From positions 68,496 through 132,495 of the forward strand of contig JAUXAX010000001.1 of assembly GCA_030619685.1 (NCBI GenBank): DNA of 64,000 nucleotides, read 5' to 3'. Shown piece by piece: positions 55,022 to 63,850 of the stretch; position 1 is the stretch's first letter, and each line of letters opens with the position of its first letter. The notes under the pieces were generated by a model. It was not told where the DNA came from, made no database searches, and was given only the letters and a program-made list of their open reading frames with translations. The translations under genes and the position numbers were made by a program. The DNA comes from Dehalococcoidia bacterium (GTDB lineage: Bacteria > Chloroflexota > Dehalococcoidia > SZUA-161).

Positions 55022-56083
55022 ATGATAGACCTCGATGATCCAAGGGTTTACGAAAGGCTCGACCCGGCGGATATGCGTGGGCGCATCCGTGAGCTGCCCC
55101 AGCAGTGCCTCAAGGCATGGCAACAGGCCCTGGGCTTTGAACTGCCCTCAGACTATTCCAGTGTCAACAAGGTCGCCGTTCTAGGCATGGGAGGCTCAGC
55201 TATCGGGGGCGACTTGCTGAGCAGCTTGAATGCTGCTGATGGCAAGGTGCTTATTTCGGTACATCGGGACTATAGCCTGCCCTCCCACGTAGACGCCGAT
55301 ACCTTTGTGATTGCCTCCAGCTATTCGGGGATGACTGAGGAGACCCTGTCCTCCTTTTCCCAGGCACTATCGACACCGGCCAAGAAGCTGGTCCTGACCA
55401 CCGGAGGCAAGCTAAAAGCCCTTGCCGAAGAAAAGGGTATCCCCGTTTTTACTATCGACTACGTAGCTCAACCACGCGCAGCCCTTGCCCATAGCTTCTT
55501 CCCATTGCTTGGCATTTGCCAGCGTCTTGGCCTTGTGAGGGACAAGACGGGAGATTTTGAGGAGATGACGCAAGTCCTGGAGAATCTGCAAACTGCTATC
55601 CACGACACCTGTCCAACCTCACGTAACCCGGCGAAACAACTGGCAGCCAAGATACATGACCGTCTGGTGGTCGTCTACGGTGCAGGTATTCTGTCGCCGG
55701 TAGCGCAGCGCTGGAAAACACAGATAAACGAAAACACTAAGGCGTGGGCCTTCTATGAGGTATTCCCCGAGCTAAACCATAATGCCGTGGTCGGCTATGA
55801 GTTCCCCGCCGAACAGGCGCAGAGAGTCTTTGCCATTCTCCTCCGCTCTCAGCACCTCCATCCCCGAACGCTTGCAAGGTACGAGGTCACCGCTGAGATA
55901 CTGAGGCAGGCAAAAGTAAGCTATGAAATAGTAGATGGGTTGGGAGAGAGTGCCCTTAGTCACATGATGAGCCTTATTCTGTTTGGTGACTGGGTAAGCT
56001 ACTATCTGGCGCTTCTATATGAGACCGATCCATCCCCAGTAAGAGTCATCGACTACCTCAAGAAACGGCTTGCCGAGACCTGA
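55022..56083 (+). CDS. Bifunctional phosphoglucose/phosphomannose isomerase
   Basis: The 353-residue protein has SIS-type sugar isomerase domains with VLGMGGSAIGGDLL near residue 57, SSYSGMTEETLS and the C-terminal FPELNHNAVVGYE. The family interconverts glucose 6-phosphate, mannose 6-phosphate and fructose 6-phosphate. It starts three bases after the phosphohexomutase stop, so it shares the transcript. It closes the sugar-phosphate group. Confidence 0.9.
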   Translation: MIDLDDPRVYERLDPADMRGRIRELPQQCLKAWQQALGFELPSDYSSVNKVAVLGMGGSAIGGDLLSSLNAADGKVLISVHRDYSLPSHVDADTFVIASSYSGMTEETLSSFSQALSTPAKKLVLTTGGKLKALAEEKGIPVFTIDYVAQPRAALAHSFFPLLGICQRLGLVRDKTGDFEEMTQVLENLQTAIHDTCPTSRNPAKQLAAKIHDRLVVVYGAGILSPVAQRWKTQINENTKAWAFYEVFPELNHNAVVGYEFPAEQAQRVFAILLRSQHLHPRTLARYEVTAEILRQAKVSYEIVDGLGESALSHMMSLILFGDWVSYYLALLYETDPSPVRVIDYLKKRLAET

Positions 56084-56175
56084 GGGAACCAAACCAGAAC
56101 GGAAGCTGGCTCGAATTGTTACCCCCACGCCTTTACCTGCGACCCAGGCGAGATAGCACCGAAAACCTGGTGGTC

Positions 56176-56204
56176 TTGAAAATCATCGACAAATCAGTTA
56201 AACT
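56176..56204 (+). promoter_or_regulatory. Candidate promoter of the ThDP-enzyme gene
   Basis: TTGAAA at 56176-56181 and TAAACT at 56199-56204 have a 17-base spacer, 44 bases upstream of the ATG. Confidence 0.45.
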
Positions 56205-56247
56205 CAAGTCCATTCACGGTTGACAACCTCAATTTCAGGAGGTCGAA

Positions 56248-57957
56248 ATGGCATTAGTAAACGGGAACACCCTTGTCGGTAGAGCTTTGAAAAATGAGGG
56301 GGTAAAAGCGGTCTTTACCCTCTCCGGAGCGCTGAGTGGGATATACGATACATGTGTGGATGAAGGTATAGAGCTCATAGATATGAGGCATGAGCAAGCC
56401 ACAGCAAACGCTGCAACCGGCTACGCGATGGCCACTGGCGAACCTGGCGTGACCATGGTTACCGAAGGACCGGGCGTGATCAATATGACACCGGGGATAA
56501 CTACAGCATGGTATGCATGCGCTCCGGTCATCGGTATCACCACTCATACGCCACATTGCTACGAGGGAATGGGAGCGATACAGGAATTCGATTCCAGAGA
56601 CATGTATCGGTCAATTACGAAGTGGAGAGGCTACTGCACGGCAACGCGACGGGTGCCGGAGTATGTGGCCACAGCTTTCAGGTATGCCACTACCGGACGC
56701 AAAGGCCCTGTGCTATTGGATTTCGCCACCGAAGCGCGCTTATTCGAGGTCGAAGAAGAGCAGGCCCCCATCATCCCACCGGATAGGTATAGGACCAACG
56801 CACGCCCTTATGGAGACCCTGAACTGGTAAGAAGAGCTATAAAATGGCTACTGGATGCTGAGAAGCCGGGGATACTGATCGGGAGCGGCGTCCTCTGGTC
56901 AGGCGCTTCAGAGGAACTCATTCAGTTCGCTGAACTTCTCAACATACCGGTATGCTATGCAATAGGTGGAAAAGGTTGCATGCCCGATGATCATCCGCTT
57001 TGCGGCGGCCCAGTCGGTCTGGATTTCGGAGGCATAGCAGGAGCCGATATACTTCTTACAATCGGAGTCAGGTTTGAGGAAGTATTGGGCTACGGCGCTG
57101 GCAACTTCTACGCTCCTGATGTAAGAGTGATATCTGTAGACATTGAACCAACCGAGATCGGCAGAAACAGGCCTGTTGACCTGGGGATATGGGGGGATGC
57201 CAAAGCCGTCCTGACTCAACTAACCGAAGCAGCGAAGGAAGCGCTAGGAAGTTCCGGGAAGAAACGCGAGGAAACAGAGTGGGTAAGGAGTGTAAAGGGC
57301 ATCGCCAAATCCATTCAGGATATGCTGGCTCCCGACGCATCAAGCTCGGGTAAACCCATTGATCCTAGGAGGCTTGGGAGGGAGGTGTGCGAGTTTGTGG
57401 GCAGGGATTCATACCTGGTAATAGATGGGGGAGATATACGAGCTCACGTTACTCCTCTCCACTGTGCCAGCTTTCCAGGTAGTCATATAGCTGCTCAGGG
57501 CGGCGAGCTGGGACATCTGGGGGGAGGCATTCCCTTCGCAATAGGTGTCAAAACAGCGAAGCCAGACAAGAGGGTCCTCGTAGTAACGGGCGACGGCTCC
57601 TTCCTTCTCAATGCAAAAGAGATAGACACAGCCGTGAGACACAACAAGCAAATCGTGGTCGTCATAAGTAATGATTGCCAATGGGGTATGGTTAGACACG
57701 CTCAGCAATTCAATGAGAACTATGATGTCTGCTCCAAGTTGAGTGAAGACACAAGATACGACAAGTATGCAGAGAGTTTAGGAGCCTATGGAGAGCTTGT
57801 AACCGAACCTGAAGAGATCAGACCCGCGCTAAACAGAGCCTTCGACTCAGGATTGCCCGCTGTACTCGACGTCAGGACTGATCCTACCATTATCCACTTT
57901 GCGACCTACATGGGGGCGGAATCGACGAGAAAACTCCTCGAATTTTACAAGAGATGA
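56248..57957 (+). CDS. Thiamine-diphosphate-dependent enzyme, acetolactate synthase-like
   Basis: The 569-residue protein has the three domains of the acetolactate synthase/benzoylformate decarboxylase family. E49 in MRHEQATANAATGYA is the ThDP-activating residue, and the GDGSFLLNAKEIDTA block near residue 447 binds ThDP with a downstream ND. No regulatory subunit gene is nearby, so a catabolic role is more likely than valine synthesis. It has its own candidate promoter and GGAGG site, and converges on two zinc dehydrogenase genes. Candidate reactions are 2-oxoacid decarboxylation, 2-hydroxyacyl-CoA cleavage or cyclic diketone cleavage. Confidence 0.87.
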   Translation: MALVNGNTLVGRALKNEGVKAVFTLSGALSGIYDTCVDEGIELIDMRHEQATANAATGYAMATGEPGVTMVTEGPGVINMTPGITTAWYACAPVIGITTHTPHCYEGMGAIQEFDSRDMYRSITKWRGYCTATRRVPEYVATAFRYATTGRKGPVLLDFATEARLFEVEEEQAPIIPPDRYRTNARPYGDPELVRRAIKWLLDAEKPGILIGSGVLWSGASEELIQFAELLNIPVCYAIGGKGCMPDDHPLCGGPVGLDFGGIAGADILLTIGVRFEEVLGYGAGNFYAPDVRVISVDIEPTEIGRNRPVDLGIWGDAKAVLTQLTEAAKEALGSSGKKREETEWVRSVKGIAKSIQDMLAPDASSSGKPIDPRRLGREVCEFVGRDSYLVIDGGDIRAHVTPLHCASFPGSHIAAQGGELGHLGGGIPFAIGVKTAKPDKRVLVVTGDGSFLLNAKEIDTAVRHNKQIVVVISNDCQWGMVRHAQQFNENYDVCSKLSEDTRYDKYAESLGAYGELVTEPEEIRPALNRAFDSGLPAVLDVRTDPTIIHFATYMGAESTRKLLEFYKR

Positions 57958-58021
57958 TATGGCGTCTCAACCCTGATATTTACAACCTGAGAGGTGTAGG
58001 GCCAACGTTTTACCGACATCG

Positions 58022-59020
58022 CTAGGGCTGTATCAGAATCGTCCCGCCCTCACCTCTCGAAGCTTGCTCGAACGCTTCACTAATGTCATCCAACTGCATC
58101 TTAGACGTTACTAGAGGAGCCACATCAATTCTCTTGTCCTTTATAAGATTGAGTGCAGAGGCATATTGACCCGGCGTCCAACATACAAAGCCTTTGATCG
58201 TGAGCCCCTTCAATACTATGTTGCTAAAGGGTATTTCAACCCAGTCGAAGCATATTGACAGAGCAATAATCGTTCCCCCTTTCCTTACCAAGGCTATAGA
58301 TTGCTGGGCAGCCGAGACGGTTCCCGCACACTCGAATACAACGTCCGGACCTACACCATCCGTCAGCTCAAGAATTCTGTCAATAGGATTAGTCACGTTT
58401 ATGTTTATGGCTTCGTCTACCACGTCCGTGGCTAACTCGAGCCTGGATGGGGTTGCCTCAGTAGCATACACTGCTTTGGCGCCCAATGCTCTTGCCACTC
58501 GCGCTACAAGCTGCCCGATGGGACCCAGCCCAAGCACTGCCACAACATCGCCTTCCTTCATCTCAGATAGCCTAACAGCATGCAGCGCAACCGTCGTCGG
58601 CTCAATCATAGCCGCGTGCTCATAGCTTAGCTCGTCAGGGAGTTTATAGACTTGATAGTGTTTGACCTTAGCATAGGTGCGAAAAGCCCCCTGATATTGT
58701 TCGATCCACCCAAAGAATTTCTCACAGAGCCCTATCTCATCTCCCCGTCTACACCAAGCGCACTCACCACAGAAACGGTGAGGTTCAACTGCCACCCGAT
58801 CTCCTACTTGCCATCCTTTCACATCTGAACCGATCTCAACTATGTCTCCCGAGAACTCATGCCCGATCCCTAAACGTGCTCCCTCCCTGTATCTATGTAG
58901 GTCCGAACCGCATACTCCGCAATACTGCACCTTCACCAAGACTTCGTCCTTGTCTAAGACAGGTTTTGGCTCATCTCTTATCACCACTTTTCGCTTGCCT
59001 TCCACCATCGCTGCTCTCAT
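58022..59020 (-). CDS. Zinc-dependent alcohol/polyol dehydrogenase, paralogue 2
   Basis: The 332-residue protein has the same layout as the dehydrogenase at 392-1387: catalytic zinc GVCGSDLH and GHEFSGD, structural zinc FCGECAWC and GLC, and a Rossmann LGLGPIGQ. It has one extra residue in the structural zinc loop (GDEIGLC). I chose ATG 59020, which follows GAGGAGG; an in-frame ATG at 59068 adds an unlikely leader. It lies 84 bases after paralogue 3 on the same strand. Confidence 0.9.
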   Translation of the reverse strand: MRAAMVEGKRKVVIRDEPKPVLDKDEVLVKVQYCGVCGSDLHRYREGARLGIGHEFSGDIVEIGSDVKGWQVGDRVAVEPHRFCGECAWCRRGDEIGLCEKFFGWIEQYQGAFRTYAKVKHYQVYKLPDELSYEHAAMIEPTTVALHAVRLSEMKEGDVVAVLGLGPIGQLVARVARALGAKAVYATEATPSRLELATDVVDEAININVTNPIDRILELTDGVGPDVVFECAGTVSAAQQSIALVRKGGTIIALSICFDWVEIPFSNIVLKGLTIKGFVCWTPGQYASALNLIKDKRIDVAPLVTSKMQLDDISEAFEQASRGEGGTILIQP

Positions 59021-59104
59021 TTGAACCTCCTCATTGTTTGTGGTTGTCCAGAGAAACTCCGATATCACAACATATCAGATAGACGGAGCATCTTATTTCC
59101 AACT

Positions 59105-60100
59105 CTAGGGCTTTATCAGAATCTTCCCGCCCTCACCCCTCAGAGCTTTCTCGAACGCCTCGTTGATATCATCCAGGGGCATCTTGGACGTTACCAGAGG
59201 AGCCACGTCAATCTTCCTGTCTTTTATGAGGTCGAATGCATAAGGATACTCACCCTGTGAAAAACATATTGACCCCTTAACGGTGAGCCCCTTCAACACG
59301 ACACTGCTGATCGGCATTTCAACCCAGTCAAAGCATATCCCTGCAACAACAATTGTCCCGCCCTTCTTCACTAAGGGTATTGACTGCTGTGTCGTCGCGA
59401 CATTTCCCGCGCATTCGAACACGATGTCCGGACCCACACCATCCGTCAGCTCAAGAATCCTATCGACAGGATTGGTTACGTTTACGTCTATGACCTCGTC
59501 CGCCACATCCCTAGCCAACTCGACCCTGGACTGGCTTTTCTCAGAAGCGTATACCGATTTAGCGCCCAATGCTCTGGCCACTCGCGCCACGAGCTGTCCG
59601 ATGGCGCCCAAACCGAGCACCGCAACAACATCGCCTTCCTGCATGCCAGACAGTCTAATGGCATGCACCGCGCATGTTGTTGGCTCGATCAGGGCCGCGT
59701 GCTCATAGCTTAGCTCGTCAGGCAGTTTATGGAGTTGATGGCATCCAGCCTTAGTATAGGTGGAGAAAGCGCCCTGATATTGTTCCATCCCCACATAGAA
59801 CTGGTCACAGAGTCCTATTTCCCCACGTTCACACCACTGGCATACACCGCATATGGTACGTGGCTCAACTGTCACTCGATCCCCAATTCTCCATCCCTTC
59901 ACATCTGACCCTACCTCGACAATATCTCCCGAGAACTCATGACCCGGCCTTATGGTTGTCCCCATCTCGTAGATATGCAAGTCGGAACCGCATATCCCAC
60001 AATACTGCACTCTTATCAAGACCTCATCTTGGCCCAAAACAGGGTCAGGCACGTCCCTTACTGCAAATCTTTTTACGTCTTCCAATATCGCTGATCTCAT
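59105..60100 (-). CDS. Zinc-dependent alcohol/polyol dehydrogenase, paralogue 3
   Basis: The 331-residue protein is the third paralogue, with GICGSDLH, GHEFSGD, a structural zinc site in TICGVCQWCERGEIGLC and LGLGAIGQ in the Rossmann fold. A longer frame from 60286 adds 62 residues unlike the family, so I place the start at ATG 60100, which has GAGGAGGGAACGAG upstream. It leads a minus-strand pair with paralogue 2. Its substrate may differ, because the region around SNIVLKELT in the others reads SSVVLKGLT here. Confidence 0.9.
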   Translation of the reverse strand: MRSAILEDVKRFAVRDVPDPVLGQDEVLIRVQYCGICGSDLHIYEMGTTIRPGHEFSGDIVEVGSDVKGWRIGDRVTVEPRTICGVCQWCERGEIGLCDQFYVGMEQYQGAFSTYTKAGCHQLHKLPDELSYEHAALIEPTTCAVHAIRLSGMQEGDVVAVLGLGAIGQLVARVARALGAKSVYASEKSQSRVELARDVADEVIDVNVTNPVDRILELTDGVGPDIVFECAGNVATTQQSIPLVKKGGTIVVAGICFDWVEMPISSVVLKGLTVKGSICFSQGEYPYAFDLIKDRKIDVAPLVTSKMPLDDINEAFEKALRGEGGKILIKP

Positions 60101-60297
60101 CTCGTTCCCTCCTCTTGCCAGGGTTTCTCCGCCACAAGCATGATACAACAACGACGCGATTGTTGAAAGTACCGTCTGTCCATCCTGCAGGCGAAACCAT
60201 TGACAGAAGTACCGAGGTCGTTTAGGATGTGCGCACAAAGAATCAGCGGGCGAGGTTGAAACGCGGCTCGAGGCGGCAGTTGCCAAGGGACTTCTCC

Positions 60298-60630
60298 CTA
60301 GAGGAAATTGACCACGGATATATTGTGACTGTCTCTGAGGAGGTCGCGTATCGCCCTCTTCTCCTCATCATCCGTGATCGGCTCGATCTCAGATAGGGCC
60401 TCGCCCCCTTCGTTTGTCCCGTACCTCCATCTAACCACATACCCCTTCACATTGATGCCCCCCAAATGCGAAGCGTAGCTGCGATCGCAGAATGTGACGT
60501 CCGAAGCCTCAACGCAGAGATAGAGAACCACTCGGCCTCTGTACTCCAATAGCCCCTCGGTGACGCTGTAGGACCTTCCTTGAAAGCCGATATCTTCATT
60601 CTGGGGCAGATGTGCGTATAGATAGCTCAT
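60298..60630 (-). CDS. Conserved-looking hypothetical protein, 110 residues
   Basis: The frame starts at ATG 60630 with GGAGG ten bases upstream and encodes a compact, mixed alpha/beta protein (VVLYLCVEASDVTFCDRSY; NVKGYVVRWRYG). It has no signal peptide, membrane segment or known motif. It follows the DUF89 gene by 76 bases on the same strand. I do not recognise a family. Two of its cysteines could be structural. Confidence 0.6.
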   Translation of the reverse strand: MSYLYAHLPQNEDIGFQGRSYSVTEGLLEYRGRVVLYLCVEASDVTFCDRSYASHLGGINVKGYVVRWRYGTNEGGEALSEIEPITDDEEKRAIRDLLRDSHNISVVNFL

Positions 60631-60706
60631 TGGCGATAACCTCCAAAGCGAGCAGCTAACTCCGTATTTTCCTCAGTTTGGGGCGCATGTTGCCAGTCAT
60701 GCGTCT

Positions 60707-61546
60707 TCACCGCAAGAAAGCCACGTAGCTGTTTAACGCCACATGGAGGGAATTCGCTACCGGGCGGCACTTGGCCTTAAGAAGGTGAAACACTTTACCC
60801 TGTGCAGGCAGCTCCGACAGAGTCTCCCAGTAACCCATGCCCTTGGCCAGCACCAGGTCAGCAGCCTCGAATTCGGCCTTGAACTCGGATGAGGCCATGT
60901 CCATGTCGACACCAGGGGTATCAGTACCGGTGGTTATTACTCTGGGCAATTCCTTGACCATTCCGAACCGCTCCACATCGGCGAGAGTGATGTCATCCTG
61001 GACAGGTGACTCTTTCACCACATAGGTAACGGGGGCGCAACCTCCCAGCCTATTCACCAGAGGCAGGTCGAAGGGCACCTCCCCGGCGTTGTCCGCCAGA
61101 TAGAGGATGCTCTTCACCCCTCCCAGCTCCCCCTCCAGCTTCGCAATGTCATTGATGACAAACTCCACCGGTTCCCCCATTTCCTCCAAGCTCACGTTCA
61201 GGTCTTTGAAGAAATCTATGCTGTTTCCCCGAACAGCGAAGACAAGGCAGTCCCTGAGATCCCCTTCAGGATCGTGCTCCAAGCCCCGTTGAAGCTCTGC
61301 GGCCATCTCCAACTCCGCTTCCTTGATCCTGCGGTAGGGGTCGGCATTGCCAGATAACGCTCTAACCAGACGATGCAGGGGCGTGGCAACAGCGATAGTG
61401 GTCTTGTCTTTGGAGAACTCGCGGTCTAGCAGCACAAGCCCTTCCTCTATCACCTTCGTCCTCAACTCAGGCTCCCCGGTAGCCAGCTCAGCAGCCTGGC
61501 GCAGGAGCCTCGCTAGACAGTGGTAACATTCCTCAGCAGCTTTCAT
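60707..61546 (-). CDS. DUF89/ARMT1-like damage-control phosphatase
   Basis: The 279-residue protein matches DUF89, a metal-dependent phosphatase family that removes damaged phosphometabolites. It begins with C7-x2-C10 (EECYHCLARLL), and has the central LYLADNAGEVPFD metal-site block, GTDTPGVD, LAKGMGYWETL and KAKCRPVA. It may protect against damaged sugar phosphates or pantetheine derivatives. A TATAAT near 61565 gives only a short leader. The 110-residue unknown gene follows it. Confidence 0.88.
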   Translation of the reverse strand: MKAAEECYHCLARLLRQAAELATGEPELRTKVIEEGLVLLDREFSKDKTTIAVATPLHRLVRALSGNADPYRRIKEAELEMAAELQRGLEHDPEGDLRDCLVFAVRGNSIDFFKDLNVSLEEMGEPVEFVINDIAKLEGELGGVKSILYLADNAGEVPFDLPLVNRLGGCAPVTYVVKESPVQDDITLADVERFGMVKELPRVITTGTDTPGVDMDMASSEFKAEFEAADLVLAKGMGYWETLSELPAQGKVFHLLKAKCRPVANSLHVALNSYVAFLR

Positions 61547-61562
61547 ATCCCCTGGTCCTCAT

Positions 61563-61568
61563 ATTATA
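61563..61568 (-). promoter_or_regulatory. Candidate -10 box of the DUF89 gene
   Basis: A perfect TATAAT reads on the minus strand at 61568-61563. A TTGAGA lies 15 bases further upstream, short of the usual spacing. The leader would be about ten bases, so the mRNA may be nearly leaderless. Confidence 0.35.
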
Positions 61569-61636
61569 CAGGACATATGCTGATCTCAAAAGGCTTATAG
61601 ATTCAACAATCCACTATTTCATGTAACTGAAGGAGC

Positions 61637-61665
61637 TTGACAGACGGAGAGCAGTGGACTAGCAT
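61637..61665 (+). promoter_or_regulatory. Promoter of the membrane-nuclease fusion gene
   Basis: TTGACA at 61637-61642 and TAGCAT at 61660-61665 have a 17-base spacer. Transcription would begin near 61672, with GAGGAGG before the ATG at 61722. Confidence 0.65.
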
Positions 61666-61721
61666 TGCCATAGCAGTCGTTGGAGATCCCGCTTATCGGA
61701 TTCGACTTGAGGAGGTGGGGT

Positions 61722-62417
61722 ATGGCGCAAGAAATAGGGCTGCTCTCAGTCTTCGACAGCGGCAGGCTTAAAGAACGGCCGTCGCTCTGGCTATCGCTTC
61801 TTAAGTTGTTGTTGCTCATTCCACGTCTTGTCATCCTGCTACTCCTGGGATTGGCATTTATGGTTACCAATACCCTGTCCTATCTCGCTGTCCTGTTCAC
61901 TGCCAAGTTTCCGCAGGATAAGTTTGACTTCACCGCAGGATTTGCACACTGGACTTGGCGTGTCGGATTCTACAGCCTGGAGGAATTCATTTATCGGAAC
62001 TGGTCAAATATTGATTGGGGCTCAGCACTCGAACTCTACCACAGCAACAAACACAGCGGCAGGCGATTTCCAGCGGGAGCTTGGACTATAGATTTCCTGG
62101 CGCGTGATAGAGACACGAATGATTTGGTCATAATCCAGTTGAAGAGAGGGGATACCAGCGATTCCACGGTGGGTCAGCTCCTGCGATACGCTAGCTGGGT
62201 CAGGGAGAAGGTTGCTGCCGAAAGTCAGAACGTTAGAGGAATAATAATCACCAAAAAGGCAGATGCGGCATTAGAGTATGCTGTGAAGAACCTGGCATTC
62301 GTGGAAGTAAAGACATATGACGTTGATTTCCACCTAAGACTCAAGACCGTCAAGGCGTTGACACCTCCTGAGAGTGTTGCTCAGTCTGTTGAAAAGCAGG
62401 TGCCAGAGGTCAAGTAA
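61722..62417 (+). CDS. DUF4389-like membrane domain fused to a NucS-like PD-(D/E)XK nuclease domain
   Basis: The 231-residue protein has two parts. Residues 20-85 have two hydrophobic helices (about 25-44 and 42-60) and the FTAKFPQDKFDF...WTWRVGFY pattern of DUF4389 membrane proteins. Residues 86-175 match the NucS (DUF91) C-terminal nuclease: D124 in TIDFLARDR, IIQLKRG with K141, and GQLLRYASWV with Q152 and Y156. The usual catalytic Glu is Gln139. I chose ATG 61722 with GAGGAGG before it; an earlier ATG at 61680 has none. The nuclease-like domain would be tied to the inner face of the membrane. It has its own promoter. I know of no named protein with this combination. Confidence 0.8.
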   Translation: MAQEIGLLSVFDSGRLKERPSLWLSLLKLLLLIPRLVILLLLGLAFMVTNTLSYLAVLFTAKFPQDKFDFTAGFAHWTWRVGFYSLEEFIYRNWSNIDWGSALELYHSNKHSGRRFPAGAWTIDFLARDRDTNDLVIIQLKRGDTSDSTVGQLLRYASWVREKVAAESQNVRGIIITKKADAALEYAVKNLAFVEVKTYDVDFHLRLKTVKALTPPESVAQSVEKQVPEVK

Positions 62418-62478
62418 CCAGCAGGTTTATCCCCCGTGCAGGGTTATGTCAACAACTGGCCCAGACGAGTACAGGCCC

Positions 62479-62508
62479 TTGACACCCTATTCCTTTGCAG
62501 CATAGCAT
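62479..62508 (+). promoter_or_regulatory. Candidate promoter of the CBS-domain gene
   Basis: TTGACA at 62479-62484 and TAGCAT at 62503-62508 have an 18-base spacer, 67 bases upstream of the ATG. The -10 box is the same as that of the neighbouring membrane-nuclease gene. Confidence 0.45.
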
Positions 62509-62575
62509 TCCACTACATAGACCGTATCCAGCAGGATCATAAGAGCCTGGTGGGATACTATAACGGAGGCCGGTA

Positions 62576-63217
62576 ATGTTTATGAGCGATGTGATGACCT
62601 GCAACGTGATTACCATTCCCAGTAGTACATCCCTCGCTGAGGCTAGAAGGATAATGGACTCCCGTCGCGTGCGTCGCTTGCCTGTAGTAGATAGGGGAGT
62701 ATTAGTAGGCATAGTCACCCGCGATGCGCTCGACAGGGCTGGACCTTCCCAGCTTACGAGCCTCAACATCCATGATATCACTCGTCTATTGAACAAGACT
62801 ACAGTCAAAGGGGTCATGGTCAAGGACCTGGTAACGGTCAGCCCTGATGCTACAGTGGAGGAGGGGGTGACCCTGGCGCAGCAAAAGAAAGTGGGAGCCC
62901 TGCTCGTGGTGGACAGCGGCAGACTGGTGGGCATAGCTACTACTAACGATTTCTTCTACAAGATGCTGAACCCTATCTTGGGGATAGACAAGCCCGGCTC
63001 CCGGCTTGTGGTCCGGAATTGTGAAGGGGCTGCAGATGTTGAAAAGGTGGTCGCTGCCATAAACAAACTCGGCCTAGATGTAATAACCATGTTCATGCTT
63101 CCCATACCCGAGCGGGAAGCAAATAGCTTTGTCGTCCATCTGAGTTCAGATGATCCCACAAACCTAATTGCAGAGTTGCGCCTGTTGGGCTTCACTGTCG
63201 AAAGAAGAGCGCGCTGA
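62576..63217 (+). CDS. CBS-pair protein with ACT-like C-terminal region
   Basis: The 213-residue protein has two CBS domains (residues 5-60 and 75-135) with RRVRRLPVVDRGVLVGIVTRD and KKVGALLVVDSGRLVGIATTND, and a C-terminal region of about 70 residues that reads like an ACT-type fold. CBS pairs bind adenine nucleotides or similar effectors. ATG 62576 follows GGAGGCCGGTA. The transglutaminase-like gene starts 13 bases after its stop. The regulated target is not known. Confidence 0.85.
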   Translation: MFMSDVMTCNVITIPSSTSLAEARRIMDSRRVRRLPVVDRGVLVGIVTRDALDRAGPSQLTSLNIHDITRLLNKTTVKGVMVKDLVTVSPDATVEEGVTLAQQKKVGALLVVDSGRLVGIATTNDFFYKMLNPILGIDKPGSRLVVRNCEGAADVEKVVAAINKLGLDVITMFMLPIPEREANSFVVHLSSDDPTNLIAELRLLGFTVERRAR

Positions 63218-63230
63218 TTTCTTCTTGATC

Positions 63231-63809
63231 ATGGCTGAGGTTATTGAGGAAAAGTTCAGGGAATGGACCACAGGGAAGGACGCTGTGGAGGCGAGGATAA
63301 GCATCTTCGAGAGGATAAGAGACATACCTTACGCCACTATTCCCGAGCTTGCTGATTTCAAGAGATATGTAGAAATACTCAACCTAGGGAAGGGCTCGTG
63401 CACACCAAAGCACTTTCTTCTCTGCGCCATGTATCAAAGGCTGGGAATGCCAGTTCTATATGTGGTATATCCCTTCAGATGGGACGAGGTTGAAATAGAC
63501 TATCCGCCTCAGCTTATGAGTTTGGCTAGAGAGCTGCCCACAAGTCATCACCTTGCCTGCATGGTGGATATAAACGGAAAACTCATTCTCGTCGATGCCA
63601 CGGTGGATCCTGGGCTCAAGAAATTGGGTCTACATGTGAACGAGGAATGGGATGGCGTTAGCAATACAGTGCTTCCCATAAACCCTTGTGGTGAAGGACA
63701 GATTTATCATCCCTCTGAGGCATCTCTCATGCAAGCACAGCGTGATGAAAAATCACTTGCGTTCTATAGTGAACTCAACCGTTGGTTGGAAGCAGTGAGA
63801 GGACCTTAA
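63231..63809 (+). CDS. Transglutaminase-like protein
   Basis: The 192-residue protein has a transglutaminase-like core with C57 in GKGSCTPKHFLL, H106-H107 in TSHHLACMV and D122 in LVDATVDPG, the Cys-His-Asp triad of the papain-like fold. It has no signal peptide, so it acts in the cytoplasm. I chose ATG 63231, since the in-frame ATG at 63168 lies inside the CBS gene. The CBS gene ends 13 bases upstream. Its substrate is unknown; a role as a protease or peptide-bond-forming enzyme is possible. Confidence 0.8.
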   Translation: MAEVIEEKFREWTTGKDAVEARISIFERIRDIPYATIPELADFKRYVEILNLGKGSCTPKHFLLCAMYQRLGMPVLYVVYPFRWDEVEIDYPPQLMSLARELPTSHHLACMVDINGKLILVDATVDPGLKKLGLHVNEEWDGVSNTVLPINPCGEGQIYHPSEASLMQAQRDEKSLAFYSELNRWLEAVRGP

Positions 63810-63850
63810 GCTACATTAGGTTGGGTGTGCAGAGCTGTACAGATTTGCTG

